Assembly (NCBI GenBank): GCA_018304445.1 | Contig: JAGVWD010000027.1 | Location: 1-5,956 of the forward strand | From: Candidatus Iainarchaeum sp. | Lineage (GTDB): Archaea; Iainarchaeota; Iainarchaeia; Iainarchaeales; JAXPJC01 | DNA length: 5,956 bases | Reading direction: 5' to 3' | In this document: positions 5,009 through 5,956 of the stretch, in pieces | How positions within the stretch are numbered: position 1 is the first letter of the stretch | Layout: each line of letters starts with the position of its first letter | Notes under the pieces: model-generated | Told to the model about the DNA's origin: nothing | The model's input: only the letters and a program-made list of their open reading frames with translations | The model's database searches: none | Made by a program: the position numbers and the translations under genes

Positions 5009-5491
5009 ATGCCTGCCCTTGAAAGATTCAAAAAAATGCCAGTAGGCGTGCTGCTTATTTTTCTTTTCACTCTGCTCGGCCTTCCGGGAGTAATAATGAA
5101 TGTTTTTCAGTTTCCGCAGATAAAATTTTCAAATCCTGAAACCGCGATGTTTGCGCTTTTTTTCATTGCCCTGGGCATTGTTTTCCTGCTTTTGCAGCTC
5201 TACGGGCTTCTTGCGGGAAAAAAATTTTTGCCGAAGATTTACCTTGTAATGATTGCGGTTGTAATCCTGCAGTTTTTTCTTGCGAGCGCCTTCTTTCCGC
5301 TTTATTACTCCGACATTGTGGACTATTCAATTTCAGCGCAGGCCGCGGTCCGGCAGTTTTCCACTGCGGAAAAACAAATGATTGAAGGCGTTGCAATTGC
5401 CGCTGTCCAGATAGCCCTTTTTATCAGCGCAATTATTTATGCAGCGTTCTTTTTTTACGCGCGCAGAAAAAAAGAATATTTTGCAAACTGA
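5009..5491 (+). CDS. Small four-helix membrane protein, unknown function
   Basis: A 160-aa protein I do not recognise with confidence. Four hydrophobic segments are evident: about residues 12-33 (with LGLPG), 47-70, 77-100 and 125-151. The N-terminus is short and basic (ERFKK). A polar loop of about 25 residues (SDIVDYSISAQAAVRQFSTA, 101-120, plus EKQM) separates helices 3 and 4. The tail is strongly basic, ARRKKEYFAN, which by the positive-inside rule puts both ends in the cytoplasm. The layout, ending in a helix plus ARRKKEYF, loosely recalls the DUF2569 family, but I see no diagnostic motif and do not assign it. ATG 5009 has a GTGA ribosome binding site four bases upstream. The gene has its own promoter and a terminator-like hairpin behind it, so it is probably transcribed alone. 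Its neighbours give no functional clue. Confidence 0.75.
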   Translation: MPALERFKKMPVGVLLIFLFTLLGLPGVIMNVFQFPQIKFSNPETAMFALFFIALGIVFLLLQLYGLLAGKKFLPKIYLVMIAVVILQFFLASAFFPLYYSDIVDYSISAQAAVRQFSTAEKQMIEGVAIAAVQIALFISAIIYAAFFFYARRKKEYFAN

Positions 5492-5515
5492 AAGCCGAAG
5501 AACAATAAAAACAAG

Positions 5516-5523
5516 CTTTTAAA
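5516..5523 (+). promoter_or_regulatory. TATA box of the NFACT gene (leaderless)
   Basis: CTTTTAAA is a good archaeal TATA-like box, centred about 26 nt before ATG 5546. That is the distance expected when transcription starts at the A of the start codon. It favours ATG 5546 over the in-frame ATG at 5531, which lies too close to the box. Confidence 0.55.
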
Positions 5524-5545
5524 CAGGAACATGCCTGTTTTTTTT
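5521..5545 (+). terminator. Hairpin plus T8: terminator of the membrane-protein gene or operator of the NFACT gene
   Basis: AAACAGG (5521-5527) pairs perfectly with CCTGTTT (5534-5540) around a 6-nt loop, and the Ts run on from 5538 to 5545 (eight in all). This is the classic shape of an intrinsic terminator, 30 bp after the membrane-protein stop. The same bases lie between the TATA box and the start codon of the next gene, so the inverted repeat could also be a repressor site. Confidence 0.5.
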
Positions 5546-5956
5546 ATGCAGATAACAAATCTTACGCTTGCATTCGCAGTCCTTGAATCAAAGCAGTTGC
5601 TTGAAAACAGCACTGTGCAGAAGGTCCAGGAGCTTGAAAATTCCTGGCTGAAAATAAAGCTGCGCACAAAACAGGGAAGCGGGGAGCTTGTTTTAACGCC
5701 CCAGATTTTCTTTTTTTCCTCTTACTCCATGCCTGCAAAAAAGCTTTCTTCGGGGTTCAGCGCTTTTCTGAGAAAACACCTTGAAAACAAAAAAATTTTG
5801 CAGGTACAACAGTATTCCTTTGACAGGATTGTTTTTTTCGAGTTCGCTGACTTTTTCCTTGTCCTTGAGCTTTTTGCAAAAGGAAACATTGTCCTTGCCG
5901 ATAAGGAAATGAAAATTCTCGGTGTTTTACGGACAGAGCACTGGAAAGACAGAACA
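5546..5956 (+). CDS. NFACT-family protein (RqcH/Rqc2/NEMF, FbpA-like), N-terminal part, 3' end cut by window
   Basis: The frame stays open to the window edge, giving 137 residues of the NFACT-N domain. It begins MQITNLTLAFAVLESKQLLE, then shows the family pattern: SAFLRKHLENKKI (72-84), QQYSFDRIVFFEF (88-100, with the Asp93-Arg94 pair at the conserved DR site), LVLELFAKGNIVLAD (105-119), and LGVLRTEHWKDR at the edge. Bacterial RqcH has the matching series LLRKHIEGG, GLDRI and EIMGRHSNIILTD. Family members bind 60S/50S subunits with obstructed nascent chains, recruit tRNA and, in several lineages, add C-terminal tails to mark stalled peptides for degradation. The DR residues are reported as important for this activity. 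A full protein would be roughly 550-680 aa, so most lies beyond the window. ATG 5546 is preferred from TATA spacing; ATG 5531 would add MPVFF. No operon partner is visible upstream. Confidence 0.92.
   Translation, partial: MQITNLTLAFAVLESKQLLENSTVQKVQELENSWLKIKLRTKQGSGELVLTPQIFFFSSYSMPAKKLSSGFSAFLRKHLENKKILQVQQYSFDRIVFFEFADFFLVLELFAKGNIVLADKEMKILGVLRTEHWKDRT

Noticed and set aside
5531..5545. ATG 5531 as the NFACT start (MPVFF extension)
   Set aside because: It lies only about 11 nt from the TATA box centre and inside the hairpin; NFACT proteins do not need this extension.
5455..5667. Minus-strand 70-codon open frame across the promoter and start of the NFACT gene
   Set aside because: Antisense shadow overlapping a strong NFACT-N match, with no motif of its own.

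Overview
The window looks like a stretch of an archaeal chromosome, most likely from a small-genome (DPANN-type, perhaps Diapherotrites-like) lineage. The evidence is a geranylgeranyl-reductase/ferredoxin pair of the kind that saturates archaeal lipids, a group 3b-type (sulfhydrogenase-type) NiFe hydrogenase large subunit, archaeal TATA-like boxes placed about 25 nt before start codons (leaderless or near-leaderless genes), T-tract terminators, and very tight packing with overlapping genes. 'Archaeon' is well supported. The phylum is a guess from overall gene style.

Left part (1-3475) is a hydrogenase neighbourhood. The NiFe hydrogenase large subunit enters from the left edge, lacking only its first few residues, and carries both Ni-binding CxxC motifs. 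Its C-terminal codons overlap by 68 bp, tail to tail, with a minus-strand hydrogenase maturation protease that presumably trims that same C-terminus. A 49-bp divergent promoter region separates the protease from an EamA/DMT-family transporter. Next comes an overlapping gene for a soluble conserved protein of no known function, with conspicuous Cys and His motifs. It ends 1 bp from the stop of a minus-strand 54-codon gene that reads as a very short HypC, the chaperone for NiFe(CN)2CO cofactor assembly. A near-perfect palindrome spans the two facing stop codons.

Middle part (3476-4947) is a lipid module. A divergent AT-rich promoter region leads into a 62-aa 2x[4Fe-4S] ferredoxin gene followed directly by a geranylgeranyl reductase family flavoprotein. 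The ferredoxin is the probable electron donor for saturating the isoprenoid chains of archaeal lipids.

Right part (4948-5956) holds a four-helix membrane protein of unknown function with its own promoter. After a hairpin plus T8 element comes the start of an NFACT-family gene (RqcH/Rqc2/NEMF, ribosome-associated quality control), which runs off the right edge. There is no gene-free stretch over 300 bases, and I saw no tRNA, rRNA, CRISPR array or insertion sequence.

The most interesting points are the minimal HypC, the Cys/His-rich unknown protein embedded among hydrogenase maturation genes, the overlap of the hydrogenase's processed C-terminus with its own protease gene, and several unusually compact regulatory elements.
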